DNA of 64,000 nucleotides. Source: an uncultured Pseudokineococcus sp. Lineage in GTDB: Bacteria > Actinomycetota > Actinomycetes > Actinomycetales > Quadrisphaeraceae. The position numbers were made by a program, and so were the translations under genes. Below are positions 9,699-23,285 of the stretch, one piece after another. The first letter of the stretch is position 1. Each line of letters starts with the position of its first letter. The stretch is taken from assembly GCF_947499845.1 (NCBI RefSeq), contig NZ_CANMPM010000004.1, positions 186,001 through 250,000 on the forward strand, read 5' to 3'. The notes beneath the pieces are model-generated. The model did not search any database, was not told the DNA's origin, and was given only the letters and a program-made list of their open reading frames with translations.

Positions 9699-10916
9699 TC
9701 AGGACGGCGGCGCCGCCCGGTCGTCGTCCCGGTCCTGGCCCTCGCCGTCCCCGTCGCCCCCGTCGTCCTCGCCGTCCTCGCCGTCCCCCAGGGGGAGCGT
9801 CGCCTGCAGCGGCGCGCCCGGCGGCGGGCGCAGCCCGAGGTGGGCCCAGCCGTCCGCGGTCGCGACGCGCCCCCGCGGGGTCCGGCCGAGCAGGCCCTCG
9901 CGCACGAGGAAGGGCTCGGCCACCGTCTCGACGGTGTCGGGCTCCTCGCCGACCGCGACGGCGAGGGTCGAGAGCCCCACCGGTCCCCCGCCGAAGCGGC
10001 GGCACAGCGCGTCGAGGACCGAGCGGTCGAGGCGGTCCAGGCCGAGCTCGTCGACCTCGTAGACGCGCAGCGCGGCGCGGGCGGCGTCGGCGTCGACGAC
10101 GCCCGTCCCCCGCACCTGCGACCAGTCGCGCACCCGCCGCAGGAGGCGGTTGGCGATGCGGGGCGTGCCCCGGGAGCGCCGGGCGATCTCGGCGCCCCCC
10201 GCGGCGGTGAGCTCGACGCCGAGGAGCTGCGCGGAGCGGCGCAGCACCTGCTCGAGCTCGTCGGGGGCGTAGAAGTCGAGGTGGCCGGTGAAGCCGAAGC
10301 GGTCGCGCAGCGGGGCGGGCAGGAGCCCGGAGCGGGTGGTCGCGCCGACGAGCGTGAACGGCGGCAGGTGCAGCGGGATGGCCGTGGCGCCCGCGCCCTT
10401 GCCGACGACGACGTCGACGCGGAAGTCCTCCATCGCCACGTAGAGCATCTCCTCGGCCGGGCGCGCCATCCGGTGCACCTCGTCGACGAAGAGCACCTCG
10501 CCCTCCTCGAGGGAGGACAGGACGGCGGCCAGGTCGCCGGCGTGCTGGATGGCGGGGCCGCTGCTGATGCGCAGCGACTGGCCGAGCTCGGCGGCGACGA
10601 TCATGGCGAGCGTCGTCTTGCCGAGCCCGGGCGGGCCGGAGAGCAGGACGTGGTCGGGCGCCCGGCCGCGGCGGCGCGCCGCCTCGAGGACGAGGGACAG
10701 CTGCTCGCGCACGGCCCGCTGCCCGACGAAGTCGTCGAGGGAGCCGGGGCGCAGGGCCGCCTCGGCGGCGCGGTCGTCGAGGTCCTCGGCCGGCTCGACG
10801 AGGCGGCCGCCGCGCGCCGCGCGCTCCGCGAGCTCGGCCTCCTCCGCGGCGGACGGTCCGCCGGCGAGGCCGACCTCGGAGGAGCCGTCGCCGTGGCGGC
10901 CGGGGCCGGCGCTCAC
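9699..10916 (-). CDS. ruvB: Holliday junction branch-migration ATPase RuvB
   Basis: AAA+ motor that drives branch migration together with RuvA. 405 residues from the GTG at 10916, which overlaps the ruvA stop as GTGA. Visible motifs: LDDFVGQ, Walker [11 protein letters not shown] with Lys100, Walker [11 protein letters not shown], sensor 1 [17 protein letters not shown] and the winged-helix C-terminal domain near TPRGRVAT. Compared with the usual length of about 340-350 it has an extra N-terminal Glu/Ala-rich region and a C-terminal acidic tail of about 25 Asp/Glu/Gly residues. Confidence 0.97.
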   Translation of the reverse strand: MSAGPGRHGDGSSEVGLAGGPSAAEEAELAERAARGGRLVEPAEDLDDRAAEAALRPGSLDDFVGQRAVREQLSLVLEAARRRGRAPDHVLLSGPPGLGKTTLAMIVAAELGQSLRISSGPAIQHAGDLAAVLSSLEEGEVLFVDEVHRMARPAEEMLYVAMEDFRVDVVVGKGAGATAIPLHLPPFTLVGATTRSGLLPAPLRDRFGFTGHLDFYAPDELEQVLRRSAQLLGVELTAAGGAEIARRSRGTPRIANRLLRRVRDWSQVRGTGVVDADAARAALRVYEVDELGLDRLDRSVLDALCRRFGGGPVGLSTLAVAVGEEPDTVETVAEPFLVREGLLGRTPRGRVATADGWAHLGLRPPPGAPLQATLPLGDGEDGEDDGGDGDGEGQDRDDDRAAPPS

Positions 10917-11542
10917 CGGCCCCGCCCGAGGTGGCGCAGCGCGTCGCGCAGGACGGCGGCGACGTCGCGGTCGTCCTCCTGGCCCTCGTCCGGGGCGACC
11001 GCCGCGACCGCCTCCGCGGCCGCCCGCGCCGTCCAGCCGAGACCCATGAGCGCCTCGACCACCGGGCCTCCCCCGTCGGCGACCGGCGCGGCCGCGGGCG
11101 CCGGGGCGGGAGCCGGACCGGCGCCGGCACCGCCCTCGCGCGCGGGACCGAGCCGGTCGCCCAGCTCGAGCACCAGCCGCTGCGCGCCCTTGCGCCCGAT
11201 GCCCGGCACCCGGCACAGCGCGGTGAGGTCCTCGGCGGCCACGGCGGCCCGCAGGCCGTCGGGCGCGTGGACGGCGAGCATCGCGAGAGCGAGCCGCGGG
11301 CCCACCCCGCTGACGGTCTGGAGCATCTCGAAGACGGCGCGCTCGTCGTCGTCGGCGAAGCCGTAGAGGGTGAGCGAGTCCTCCCGCACGACCATGCTCG
11401 TGGCGAGCTCGGCCTCGGTGCCGACCCGCAGCGTGGCGAGGACGGCCGGCGTGGCGTGGACGAGGAGGCCGACGCCCCCGGTGACGACGACCGCCGCGTC
11501 GAGGCGGACGGACGCGACGGGGCCGCGGACGCTGGCGATCAC
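10913..11542 (-). CDS. ruvA: Holliday junction DNA-binding protein RuvA
   Basis: Tetrameric protein that binds the four-way junction and recruits RuvB. 209 residues from the GTG at 11542 (MIASVRGPV in mature reading), which matches the usual N-terminus. An ATG further upstream at 11575 would add 11 atypical residues. The OB-fold region is followed by helix-hairpin-helix motifs ([14 protein letters not shown] and [17 protein letters not shown]), an Ala/Gly/Pro linker and the C-terminal domain III that touches RuvB ([17 protein letters not shown]). A candidate LexA box and -10 hexamer lie 46-72 bp upstream, between ruvC and ruvA. Confidence 0.96.
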   Translation of the reverse strand: MIASVRGPVASVRLDAAVVVTGGVGLLVHATPAVLATLRVGTEAELATSMVVREDSLTLYGFADDDERAVFEMLQTVSGVGPRLALAMLAVHAPDGLRAAVAAEDLTALCRVPGIGRKGAQRLVLELGDRLGPAREGGAGAGPAPAPAPAAAPVADGGGPVVEALMGLGWTARAAAEAVAAVAPDEGQEDDRDVAAVLRDALRHLGRGR

Positions 11543-11587
11543 GGTGTGCTCCTCGCTGCGGCGCGCCGTCGGCACGGGACGGGCGGA

Positions 11588-11614
11588 CCGGACAGGTGTT
11601 CGACGACGACGCTA
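11588..11614 (-). promoter_or_regulatory. Candidate SOS (LexA) box and -10 of an internal ruvAB promoter
   Basis: On the minus strand, TCGAACACCTGTCCGG (11588-11603) matches the actinobacterial LexA consensus TCGAAC-N4-GTTCGA at 10 of 12 defined bases, with a perfect left half. A TAGCGT hexamer (11609-11614) sits just upstream, so the box would cover the transcription start. The TAG of this hexamer is also the ruvC stop codon. The position fits LexA repression of ruvAB. Confidence 0.5.
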
Positions 11615-12295
11615 GCGCCCCGGCGCGGCGCCCGGGCGCACCCGTCCACCGCGGCGCGCCGTACCCCCGGGGGCCTTGCCCGCGGCGGCTCCCCACGCCC
11701 CGGGCCGCACGGCCCGCGCCGCGCGGTCGGCCTCCGCCCACGCGGCCTGCGCCGCCGTCGCCCGCCCTCCACCAGCGCCGCCACCGCCAGCGGCTCCGGA
11801 GCTCGCGGCCGCTCCCCCGGCGGGCGCCCCGCGCCACAGGTGGCACAGCGCGAGCGCGAGCGCGTCGGCGGCGTCGGCGGGCCGCGGCGCCTCGTCGAGG
11901 CCGAGGATGCGGGTCACCATCGCCGTGACCTGGGCCTTGCCGGCCCTCCCGGAGCCGGTGACGGCGGCCTTGACCTCGCTCGGCGTGTGCAGCCCCACCG
12001 GGACGCCGGCCCGCGCCGCGGCCAGCAGCGCCACGCCCGACGCCTGGGCCGTGCCCATGACCGTGCTGACGTCGTGGCGGCTGAAGACGCGCTCGACGGC
12101 GACGGCGTCCGGGCGGTGCCGGGCGACGGCGAGCTCGAGCGCCTCCGACACCGCGAGCAGCCGCTCGGCCAGCGGCGCGTCCACCGGGGTGCGGACCACC
12201 GCGACCTCGACGAGGAGCGCGCGCCGGCCCGGCAGCCCGTCGACGACGCCGACGCCGCAGCGGGTGAGCCCCGGGTCGACCGCCAGCACGCGCAC
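11612..12295 (-). CDS. ruvC: Crossover junction endodeoxyribonuclease RuvC
   Basis: Resolvase that nicks Holliday junctions symmetrically. 227 residues from the GTG at 12295, giving the canonical N-terminus [16 protein letters not shown] with the first catalytic Asp. The second acidic residue is in AVERVF, and the remaining ones are in [15 protein letters not shown]. The catalytic core ends near residue 170. The last 55-60 residues are an Ala/Gly/Arg-rich extension not seen in short RuvC proteins. It is upstream of ruvAB, as usual in actinobacteria. Confidence 0.95.
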   Translation of the reverse strand: MRVLAVDPGLTRCGVGVVDGLPGRRALLVEVAVVRTPVDAPLAERLLAVSEALELAVARHRPDAVAVERVFSRHDVSTVMGTAQASGVALLAAARAGVPVGLHTPSEVKAAVTGSGRAGKAQVTAMVTRILGLDEAPRPADAADALALALCHLWRGAPAGGAAASSGAAGGGGAGGGRATAAQAAWAEADRAARAVRPGAWGAAAGKAPGGTARRGGRVRPGAAPGR

Positions 12296-12369
12296 CGGCC
12301 CACGGTCGCAGCCGCAGGACGCCTCGGCGCCGCGCGACGCGCCGGGACGGTCGACCCGCGGCGCCCGGG

Positions 12370-13119
12370 TCAGCCGACCTGCGCGAGCACCTCGTCGCTG
12401 GCGTCGAAGTTGGCGTAGACGTTCTGCACGTCGTCGCTGTCCTCGAGCGCGTCGATGAGGCGGAGCACCTTCTCGGCGCCCTCGGCGTCGAGCTCGACCT
12501 GCATCGACGGCACGAACTGCGCCTCGGCGGAGTCGTAGTCGATGCCCGCGTCCTGCAGGGCGGTGCGCACGGCGACGAGGTCGGTGGCCTCGCTGATGAC
12601 CTCGTAGACGTCGCCGGCCGCGTTGACCTCCTCGGCGCCCGCGTCGAGGACGGCCGTGAGGACGTCGTCCTCGCCGAGGCCCTCGGCCGGCACCGTGACG
12701 ACGCCCTTGCGGGTGAAGAGGTAGGAGACGCTGCCCGGGTCGGCCATCGTGCCGCCGTTGCGCGTGAAGGCCACGCGGACGTCGGACGCCGCCCGGTTGC
12801 GGTTGTCCGTGAGGCACTCGACGAGCACGGCGACGCCGTTGGGGCCGTACCCCTCGTACATGATCGTCTGGTAGTCGGCCCCGCCGCCCTCGGCGCCCGA
12901 GCCGCGCTTGACGGCGCGGTCGATGTTGTCGTTGGGGACCGAGCTCTTCTTCGCCTTCTGGATGGCGTCGAAGAGGGTGGGGTTGCCCGTCGGGTCCCCG
13001 CCGCCGGTGCGGGCCGCGACCTCGACGTTCTTGATGAGCTTCGCGAAGAGCTTGCTCCGCTTGGCGTCGACGACGGCCTTCTTGTGCTTGGTGGTTGCCC
13101 ACTTGGAGTGGCCGGACAT
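12370..13119 (-). CDS. yebC: YebC/PmpR family DNA-binding or translation-related regulator
   Basis: 249 residues, normal for the family, beginning [21 protein letters not shown], the conserved N-terminus. Also visible are [18 protein letters not shown] and the [15 protein letters not shown] segment. Family members act as transcriptional regulators or affect translation of poly-proline stretches; which applies here cannot be told. The ATG is preceded by AGGAGG. It lies upstream of ruvCAB in the standard order. Confidence 0.95.
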   Translation of the reverse strand: MSGHSKWATTKHKKAVVDAKRSKLFAKLIKNVEVAARTGGGDPTGNPTLFDAIQKAKKSSVPNDNIDRAVKRGSGAEGGGADYQTIMYEGYGPNGVAVLVECLTDNRNRAASDVRVAFTRNGGTMADPGSVSYLFTRKGVVTVPAEGLGEDDVLTAVLDAGAEEVNAAGDVYEVISEATDLVAVRTALQDAGIDYDSAEAQFVPSMQVELDAEGAEKVLRLIDALEDSDDVQNVYANFDASDEVLAQVG

Positions 13120-13200
13120 GGCGGATCGACCTCCTGCGCGTGCGGGCCCCGGCCCCCCGCCGGGACGTGCGCTGCGGGCCGGACCGACGGGCTCGTCGGG

Positions 13201-13851
13201 TCAGGCCGCGCGGACGATCTCGGCGAAGAGCCGGTGCACCCGGGTGTCCCCGGTGATCTCCGGGTGGAACGACGTCGCGAGCAGGTTCCCCGCTCGCACC
13301 GCGACGATGGTACCGGCGGCGGGCCCCGCGGGGACGACGCCGAGCGCCTCGACGCCGGGCCCCGCCTCCTCCACCCACGGCGCCCGGATGAAGACGGCGT
13401 GGAGGGGACCGGGCGCCACGGCCGCGGCGGCGCCGTCGGGGTCGGGCCACGCCCGGTCGCTGACGCCCGTGATCTCGAGGTCGGTCTCGAAGCTGTCGAC
13501 CTGGCGGCCGAAGGCGTTGCGGCGGACGGTGACGTCGAGCCCGCCGAGCGTCTGCTGGTCGGGCGTGCCGTCGAGGAGGCGGTCGGCCAGCAGGATCATC
13601 CCGGCGCACGAGCCGTAGACGGGCAGGCCCTCGTGGATCCGGCGGACGAGCGGCTCCCGCAGCTCGAAGACGCGCAGCAGCTTGTCGATGACGGTGGACT
13701 CCCCGCCCGGCAGCACGAGCCCGTGGACGGCGGCCAGCTCCGCCGGGCGCCGGACGACGACCGCCTCGGCCCCGGCGGCCCGCAGCGCGGCCAGGTGCTC
13801 GCGGCTGTCGCCCTGCAGCCCGAGGACGCCGATGACGGGGGCAGCGCTCAC
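13201..13851 (-). CDS. pdxT: Pyridoxal 5'-phosphate synthase glutaminase subunit PdxT
   Basis: Supplies ammonia from glutamine to PdxS for PLP synthesis. 216 residues from the GTG at 13851, giving [17 protein letters not shown] at the N-terminus. The class I glutaminase triad is visible: Cys82 in YGSCAGMI and His/Glu in [10 protein letters not shown] near the C-terminus. [12 protein letters not shown] is also diagnostic. No pdxS is in the window; it must be elsewhere. The gene follows a membrane-anchored protein of unknown function by 11 bp and precedes yebC. Confidence 0.95.
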   Translation of the reverse strand: MSAAPVIGVLGLQGDSREHLAALRAAGAEAVVVRRPAELAAVHGLVLPGGESTVIDKLLRVFELREPLVRRIHEGLPVYGSCAGMILLADRLLDGTPDQQTLGGLDVTVRRNAFGRQVDSFETDLEITGVSDRAWPDPDGAAAAVAPGPLHAVFIRAPWVEEAGPGVEALGVVPAGPAAGTIVAVRAGNLLATSFHPEITGDTRVHRLFAEIVRAA

Positions 13852-13862
13852 GGCGGTCGACC

Positions 13863-14666
13863 CTACGGGGCGGCGCGGACGCCGCCGGCCACCCCCGACC
13901 CGCCCCCGGAGGGGGTGCTGGGCGCCGGGAGCGCAGCCAGGGGGGACGCGAGCCGGGCGCGCTCGACCTCCCGGGCGGCGCAGGCGTCCTCGAGCGCGCC
14001 CCGCGCACCCGGGTCGGCGGCCTCGAGCTCCACCAGCTCCAGCGCCCCCGCGGGCGGCCGCACGAGCAGCCACGGCGCGAGGGCGGGCGCGGGCTCGCAG
14101 CCGACGTCGACGGTGAGCACGACGTCGGTCGTCCCGCCGGCGCGGACGACGACGGGCGCGTCGGCGCGGGAGGCGAGCCAGCCGGCGCCGGTCAGGGCGA
14201 CCCGGCCGGGGACGCGGCGTCCCGGCTCCCCGGACCCGCCGCCCAGGACGGCGACGTCGACGCCTCCGCGCCCCTCCACGGCGAGGCGGACGGCCAGCAC
14301 CTCGGCGCGCGGGTCCGCGTCGGGGTCGGGGCGCGCCTCCACGACGACGAGGCGCACGGCCCCGGGTTCGTCTGCGGGCTCGTCCGAGGCGGCCGCCGCG
14401 GCAGGGACAGGGGCAGGGCCGGGGACGCCGGACCGCGGCACGAGGCCCGCGGCGCCGACCCCGGCCAGGACCAGGAGGGCGGCGAGGGCGAGCGGGGCCG
14501 GCGCGGCGGCCGGCCCGTCGTGCCGAGCCACCCCGGAGGGCGGTCCCGTCGCCGGGGGCCAGGGACCCAGTTCGTCGGGCGGGTCGGCCGGCGGCCCACC
14601 CCGGGTCGGCGTCGCTCCGTCGCTCGGCTCCGCAGCGGCGCGGCGGCCGAGGCCGTCGCGGCTCAC
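13863..14666 (-). CDS. Membrane-anchored protein of unknown function, paralogue of the protein at 19674-20777
   Basis: 267 residues: a Pro-rich cytosolic N-terminus starting MSRD, one membrane helix at about 57-76, and an extracellular beta-rich domain. I do not recognise the family. The extracellular part aligns by eye with the gene at 19674-20777: LGGGSGEPG versus [24 protein letters not shown] versus CEAPPDWRPWLRVRT, and a second conserved Cys in LEDACA versus LTSACE. The two shared cysteines could form a disulfide. The gene lies 11 bp upstream of pdxT and follows the terminator of the glycosidase gene. Confidence 0.7.
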   Translation of the reverse strand: MSRDGLGRRAAAEPSDGATPTRGGPPADPPDELGPWPPATGPPSGVARHDGPAAAPAPLALAALLVLAGVGAAGLVPRSGVPGPAPVPAAAAASDEPADEPGAVRLVVVEARPDPDADPRAEVLAVRLAVEGRGGVDVAVLGGGSGEPGRRVPGRVALTGAGWLASRADAPVVVRAGGTTDVVLTVDVGCEPAPALAPWLLVRPPAGALELVELEAADPGARGALEDACAAREVERARLASPLAALPAPSTPSGGGSGVAGGVRAAP

Positions 14667-14766
14667 GGCGCGCGCCGGTGCTGCTGCGGGACCTCGGCGT
14701 CCACGACGACCACGCTACGCCGGTGGCCTCCCGGTGGGACGGCCCAGCGCGACGGCCGGTGGACGA

Positions 14767-14809
14767 CGACGGGCCCGCCGCCCCACGGGGTGGGGCGGCG
14801 GGCCCGTCG
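14767..14809 (-). terminator. Perfect 19-bp stem-loop terminator after the GH3 gene
   Basis: Arms at 14767-14785 and 14791-14809 are perfectly complementary over 19 bp with a 5-base loop. It lies 14 bases after the GH3 stop codon and before the next minus-strand gene, so it should separate the two transcripts. Confidence 0.8.
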
Positions 14810-14823
14810 CGGCGGTGGCGCGC

Positions 14824-19473
<4,650 letters not shown>

Positions 19474-19519
19474 CGACAGCTCCGTCGTCAGGGCGGGCGC
19501 CGTCGCCCACCACGGGCGC

Positions 19520-19549
19520 ACGGTAGGAGCCCAGACGAACGATGGACAA
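19520..19549 (-). promoter_or_regulatory. Promoter of the GH3 gene with overlapping direct repeats
   Basis: On the minus strand: -35 TTGTCC (19544-19549), 18-base spacer, -10 TACCGT (19520-19525), leaving a leader of about 40 bases to the ATG at 19473. GACGAACGA occurs at about 19534 and again at 19551, 17 bp apart, straddling the -35. This could be an operator for a sugar-responsive regulator. Confidence 0.55.
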
Positions 19550-19673
19550 GACGAACGACGCACGAGGTGACCAGGCGGGCAGGAGGGACGCACCGGACGC
19601 CTCGGACGCCTCGGGCCGAGGCACCGCAGCGGTGGGGCGACCGAGCCGGGCGTCGGGGCCGGGCCCCCGGGGG

Positions 19674-20777
19674 TCAGGAGGAGGTCCGCGCAGCGCGCGA
19701 CGGGTCGAGCGGCGGCGCGCACGCCCGCCCGACGGCGAGGGCGACCTCGGTCGCGGCGCTGCTGAGGTCGACCGGCACGAGGGGCGGGCCGTCGGCGTCG
19801 TCCCCGCCGGTCCGCTGCGCGAGGAGGCCGGCGTCGCTCGTCAGGTCCCCCACCCGCAGCGCCCCGGCGCACCGGGGCGGGTCGACGGCGAGGACGACGC
19901 TGGTCGTCACGCCCGGGCGGAGCTCGGCCTGGCCGTCGGGGAGCGCGACGCCGGAGATGCCCCCGCCCCCGAGGACCCGGAGGCGGTAGGCCACGTCCGA
20001 GGTGTTCTCGAGCGCGATGCCGACGGCGCGGCCCCCCTCCTCGAGGCCGTGGCCGACGACCCGCACGGGCTCCAGCGCCGTCCTCCGGCGGAGCTCGCAG
20101 GCGCTCGTCAGGACGTCCTGCGCCGAGCCCTCCGCCCCCTCGGGCGACTGCAGCGCGACGACCCGCGCGCCGCCGCCGTCGGTGCGCACCCGCAGCCACG
20201 GCCGCCAGTCGGGCGGCGCCTCGCAGGAAGCCTCGAGCCGCAGGACGAAGGCCCCGACGCCGCCGGCGGGCACGACGAGCGCCTCGCCCGCCCGGTCCGA
20301 CGGGACCCGCGCGCGCCCGCCCACCTCGACCGATCCCGCGACGCCCTCTCCCGGCGGGCCGGTCCCGCCGCCGAGGACGACGGCGTCCTGCGCCCCCAGG
20401 CCGACGACCCGCAGGTCCAGCGCCAGCCCGTCGTCGCCCGTCCCGTCGAGGTCGGGGAAGGCCGAGACGAGCAGGAGCCGGACGTCGGCGGCCTCCTGCG
20501 CGCGCACGGCGAGGAGGGCGACGCCAGCGCCCAGCGCCGCGGCGACGAGGAGGGCCAGGGCGCCGCGCCACCCCGGACGCGGGCGCCGGCCCGCGGGAGC
20601 GCGGGCGGCGTCACCGCCCTCGCCGTCGCTCCCGCCCGCTGCGAGGTCGTCGAGCTCGGTCGCCGGCGCGGGCGCCCCGCCCGGCACCCCCGGCGACGCC
20701 CGACCCGTCATGTCCCGGCCACCCGCCATGTCCCGGCCACCCGTCGCGTCCCGGCCGCCCGTCGCGTCCCGGCTCAT
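19674..20777 (-). CDS. Membrane-anchored protein of unknown function, paralogue of the protein at 13863-14666
   Basis: 367 residues from the ATG at 20777, preceded by GGGAG. The N-terminus starts MSRD and holds 18-bp repeats (ATGGRD/MAGGRD units). One membrane helix lies at about 71-91, then an extracellular part. The first 170 extracellular residues match the other paralogue, including both conserved cysteines. The last 110 residues are a further beta-rich section with an additional pair of Cys (PPRCAGALRV and RACAPPLD). A TAGGGT hexamer on the minus strand at 20819-20824 may be its -10. It is transcribed toward the GH3 gene and ends 200 bp before it. Function unknown. Confidence 0.7.
   Translation of the reverse strand: MSRDATGGRDATGGRDMAGGRDMTGRASPGVPGGAPAPATELDDLAAGGSDGEGGDAARAPAGRRPRPGWRGALALLVAAALGAGVALLAVRAQEAADVRLLLVSAFPDLDGTGDDGLALDLRVVGLGAQDAVVLGGGTGPPGEGVAGSVEVGGRARVPSDRAGEALVVPAGGVGAFVLRLEASCEAPPDWRPWLRVRTDGGGARVVALQSPEGAEGSAQDVLTSACELRRRTALEPVRVVGHGLEEGGRAVGIALENTSDVAYRLRVLGGGGISGVALPDGQAELRPGVTTSVVLAVDPPRCAGALRVGDLTSDAGLLAQRTGGDDADGPPLVPVDLSSAATEVALAVGRACAPPLDPSRAARTSS
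20709..20777 (-). repeat. 18-bp tandem repeat, 3.8 copies, coding
   Basis: Units at 20709-20726, 20727-20744, 20745-20762 and a partial 20763-20777, differing at a few bases. They encode the GGRD repeats at the N-terminus of the membrane protein on the minus strand, starting at its first codon. Confidence 0.75.
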
Positions 20778-20869
20778 CGCCGGCTCCCGCCGCGCCGCCG
20801 TCGGATGAGCACCGCGCCACCCTAGGCAGGCCCGCCGGTGGCCGTCCGGCCCGCGGCGCCGCCCCGTGG

Positions 20870-20875
20870 CACAGT
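20870..20875 (+). promoter_or_regulatory. Possible leaderless -10 (CACAGT) of kynU
   Basis: CACAGT ends 7 bases before the GTG at 20883. No Shine-Dalgarno sequence is visible between them. This spacing is the reason for choosing 20883 over the upstream GTG at 20838. Confidence 0.4.
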
Positions 20876-20882
20876 CGGCGCC

Positions 20883-22196
20883 GTGCTGGACGACGCCCCC
20901 TCGACCTCCCCTCCCGAGGTCCGGACGACGGCGGCGCCGTCGCCCGGCCGGCACGTCGACGCCGACGGCCTCCACCTGCGCGCCGCCGAGCTCGACGCGG
21001 TCGAGCCCCTGGCCCACCTCGTCGAGCGCTTCGTGCGGCCCGAGGGCCTCGTCTACCTCGACGGCAACTCCCTGGGCCCGCTGCCGCGGCACGTGCCCGA
21101 CGCCGTCGCCGACGTCGTGCGCCGCCAGTGGGGCGCCGAGCTCGTGGCCGCCTGGAACAGCGAGGGCTGGTGGGAGGCGCCCCAGCGCGTCGGCGACCGC
21201 GTCGGCCGGCTCGTGGGCGCCGCGCCCGGCCAGGTGGTCGTCGGCGACTCCACCTCGGTGCACCTCTTCCAGTGCTACGTCGCCGCCGCCCGGCTGCGCC
21301 CGGGCCGCCGCGTCGTCGTCGCGGACCCCGACGCCTTCCCCACGGACCTGCACCTGCTCTCCTCGGCGGCCCGGCTGTGCGACCTCGAGGTCGCGCCGGC
21401 CCGGCCCGCCGACGTCCCGGCGCTCCTCGCGGCGCGGGGCGACGAGGTGGCCCTCGTCGCGCTCTCGGAGGTCGACTACCGCACCGGGGAGCGCTGCGAC
21501 GTCGCCGCCCTCACCGCGGCCGCCCACCGCGCCGGCGCCCTCGCCCTGTGGGACCTCGCCCACTCGGTCGGCGCCACGGACGTCGACCTCGACGCGGCGG
21601 GCGCCGACCTGGCCGTCGGCTGCTCCTACAAGCACCTGTCCGGCGGGCCGGGCGCACCGGCGTGGGTCTACGTCGCCCGGCGGCACCAGGCCCTCGTCGA
21701 CCCGCCGCTCACCGGCTGGCACGGGCACGCCGACCCCTTCGCCATGGACGGCCGCTACGCCCCCGCCGACGACGTCCGCCGGATGCGCATCGGCACGCCG
21801 CCGATGATCTCGCTGCTGGCCCTCGACGCGGCGCTCGACGTCCTCGACGACGTCACGCCCGCCCAGCTGCGCGCCCGCTCGACCTCGCTCGTCGGCTTCC
21901 TCGTCGAGGCGCTCGAGGCGCTCGTGCCCGAGCTGCCGCTCGCCGGGCCCCGCGACCCGGGCCGCCTCGGCGGCCACGTCGCCGTCCGCTCCCCCGACGC
22001 CTGGGGCGTCGTGCGCGCCCTCGCCGCCCGCGGCGTCGTCGGCGACTTCCGCGCCCCCGACCTCGTCCGCCTCGGCGTCGCCGCCCCCAGCACGACGCAC
22101 GCGGACCTGGCGACGGCCGTCGTCGACCTGCGCGCCGTCCTCGACGCCGGCGAGCACCGCGACCCCGCGCACGCCGTGCGCCCCACCGTCACGTGA
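20883..22196 (+). CDS. kynU: Kynureninase
   Basis: PLP enzyme cleaving L-kynurenine to anthranilate and alanine in tryptophan breakdown. 437 residues from the GTG at 20883 (an in-frame GTG at 20838 would add 15). Family hallmarks: [22 protein letters not shown], the DLAHSVGA segment with the PLP-binding Asp, Lys250 in [12 protein letters not shown] as Schiff-base lysine, and [13 protein letters not shown]. No tryptophan dioxygenase or kynurenine hydroxylase is in the window. The stop overlaps the next gene's GTG (GTGA), so it is coupled to an SDR. Confidence 0.93.
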   Translation: MLDDAPSTSPPEVRTTAAPSPGRHVDADGLHLRAAELDAVEPLAHLVERFVRPEGLVYLDGNSLGPLPRHVPDAVADVVRRQWGAELVAAWNSEGWWEAPQRVGDRVGRLVGAAPGQVVVGDSTSVHLFQCYVAAARLRPGRRVVVADPDAFPTDLHLLSSAARLCDLEVAPARPADVPALLAARGDEVALVALSEVDYRTGERCDVAALTAAAHRAGALALWDLAHSVGATDVDLDAAGADLAVGCSYKHLSGGPGAPAWVYVARRHQALVDPPLTGWHGHADPFAMDGRYAPADDVRRMRIGTPPMISLLALDAALDVLDDVTPAQLRARSTSLVGFLVEALEALVPELPLAGPRDPGRLGGHVAVRSPDAWGVVRALAARGVVGDFRAPDLVRLGVAAPSTTHADLATAVVDLRAVLDAGEHRDPAHAVRPTVT

Positions 22197-23275
22197 GCGT
22201 CCTGCCCGACGGCGCCCCCGGCGCCCCGCACGACGGCGCCCCCGGCGCCCCGCTCGACGGCGCCCCCGGCGCGGGAGCGGGCCGCACCGTCCTCGTCACC
22301 GGCGCGAGCTCGGGCATCGGGTGGCACGCCGCGCGCCGGCTCGCCGCGCTCGGCGCCCGCGTGCTCCTGGGGTCGCGCGACGCCGCCCGCGGCGAGAGGG
22401 CGGCCGCGGCGCTGCGGGCGCGCGTGCCGGGAGCCGACGTGGCGGTGGTCGCGCTCGACCTCGCCGACCTGCGGTCGGTGCGGGCCGCCGCCGCCGACGT
22501 GGTCGCCCGCGGCCCGCTCGACGCCCTCCTCGCCAACGCGGGTGTCACCGGGACCCCGGGGCGGCGCGCGAGCGCCCAGGGGCACGAGCTCATGCTCGCG
22601 ACGAACCACCTCGGGCACGCCCTGCTCACCGCCGAGCTGCTGCCGGCCCTCGTCGCCGCGGGCGAGCGCTCGGGCGGGGCCCGCGTCGTCGCCGCCGGCA
22701 GCATCGCCCACCGCTTCGTGCACCCGCCCGCCGACGAGCGGGGCTGGCAGTCGGCCGACCGCTTCGCCTCCTTCCGGGCGTACAGCCGCTCCAAGCTCGC
22801 CGTGCTGCTGCACGCCGCCGAGCTCGACCGGCGCCTGCGGGCGGCGGGCCTGCCCGTCCGCAGCCTCGCGTTCCACCCGGGCTACGCCGTCGACCTCCTC
22901 GACGCCGAGCACCCGCAGGCCGACGGCGGCCGGCCGGCGCGGCCCTCCCCTGCCCGCCGCGCGGCCGCGCACGCCGCCGGGGTGCTGCTGCAGGGCAAGG
23001 ACGGGGGCGCCCGCCCCGCCGTCGCCGCCGTCCTGGCCCCCGGCGCGCTGTCCCGGGGAGAGCGGACGGGCGGCAGGGCGGGGCGGACCGACGACGGCCT
23101 CGTCCACCTCGGCCCCGGCGGCCCGCTGGAGCTCGCGGGCCCGCCGCGACGGGTGCGCACGACCGCCGACGTCCACGACCGCGCCGCCGCGGCACGGCTG
23201 TGGGCGCTCACGGAGCAGCTCGTCGACGCCGACCTCGAGCCGCGCGCCGGCGACCGCCCGGGCCCGCGCCGGTAG
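22193..23275 (+). CDS. Short-chain dehydrogenase/reductase, retinol-dehydrogenase-like
   Basis: 360 residues. After an N-terminal tail of about 28 residues made of 24-bp DNA repeats (DGAPGAP), the Rossmann motif TGASSGIG appears, then NAG in LLANAGVTG, and the catalytic Tyr197 and Lys201 in YSRSK. It resembles the WWOX/retinol-dehydrogenase-like SDRs with their NHLGHALL motif. The C-terminal 100 residues include the [10 protein letters not shown]-type region often seen in such long SDRs. Substrate unknown. Coupled to kynU by a 4-bp overlap. Its TAG stop lies inside a candidate promoter hexamer for the next gene. Confidence 0.85.
   Translation: MSVLPDGAPGAPHDGAPGAPLDGAPGAGAGRTVLVTGASSGIGWHAARRLAALGARVLLGSRDAARGERAAAALRARVPGADVAVVALDLADLRSVRAAAADVVARGPLDALLANAGVTGTPGRRASAQGHELMLATNHLGHALLTAELLPALVAAGERSGGARVVAAGSIAHRFVHPPADERGWQSADRFASFRAYSRSKLAVLLHAAELDRRLRAAGLPVRSLAFHPGYAVDLLDAEHPQADGGRPARPSPARRAAAHAAGVLLQGKDGGARPAVAAVLAPGALSRGERTGGRAGRTDDGLVHLGPGGPLELAGPPRRVRTTADVHDRAAAARLWALTEQLVDADLEPRAGDRPGPRR
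22208..22271 (+). repeat. 24-bp tandem repeat, 2.7 copies, coding
   Basis: Units at 22208-22231, 22232-22255 and partial 22256-22271 encode DGAPGAPx repeats at the N-terminus of the SDR. Confidence 0.75.
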
Positions 23276-23278
23276 CGT
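23273..23278 (+). promoter_or_regulatory. Leaderless -10 (TAGCGT) of the F420-type oxidoreductase gene
   Basis: TAGCGT ends 7 bases before the ATG at 23286. Its TAG is the stop codon of the SDR gene. No ribosome-binding site lies between, which suggests a leaderless transcript starting at or next to the ATG. Confidence 0.55.
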
Positions 23279-23285
23279 CGCCGGC

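Noticed and set aside
5534-10210. A 1558-codon open frame on the plus strand
   Set aside because: Antisense to apt, secF, secD, yajC and ruvB, which have clear family motifs.
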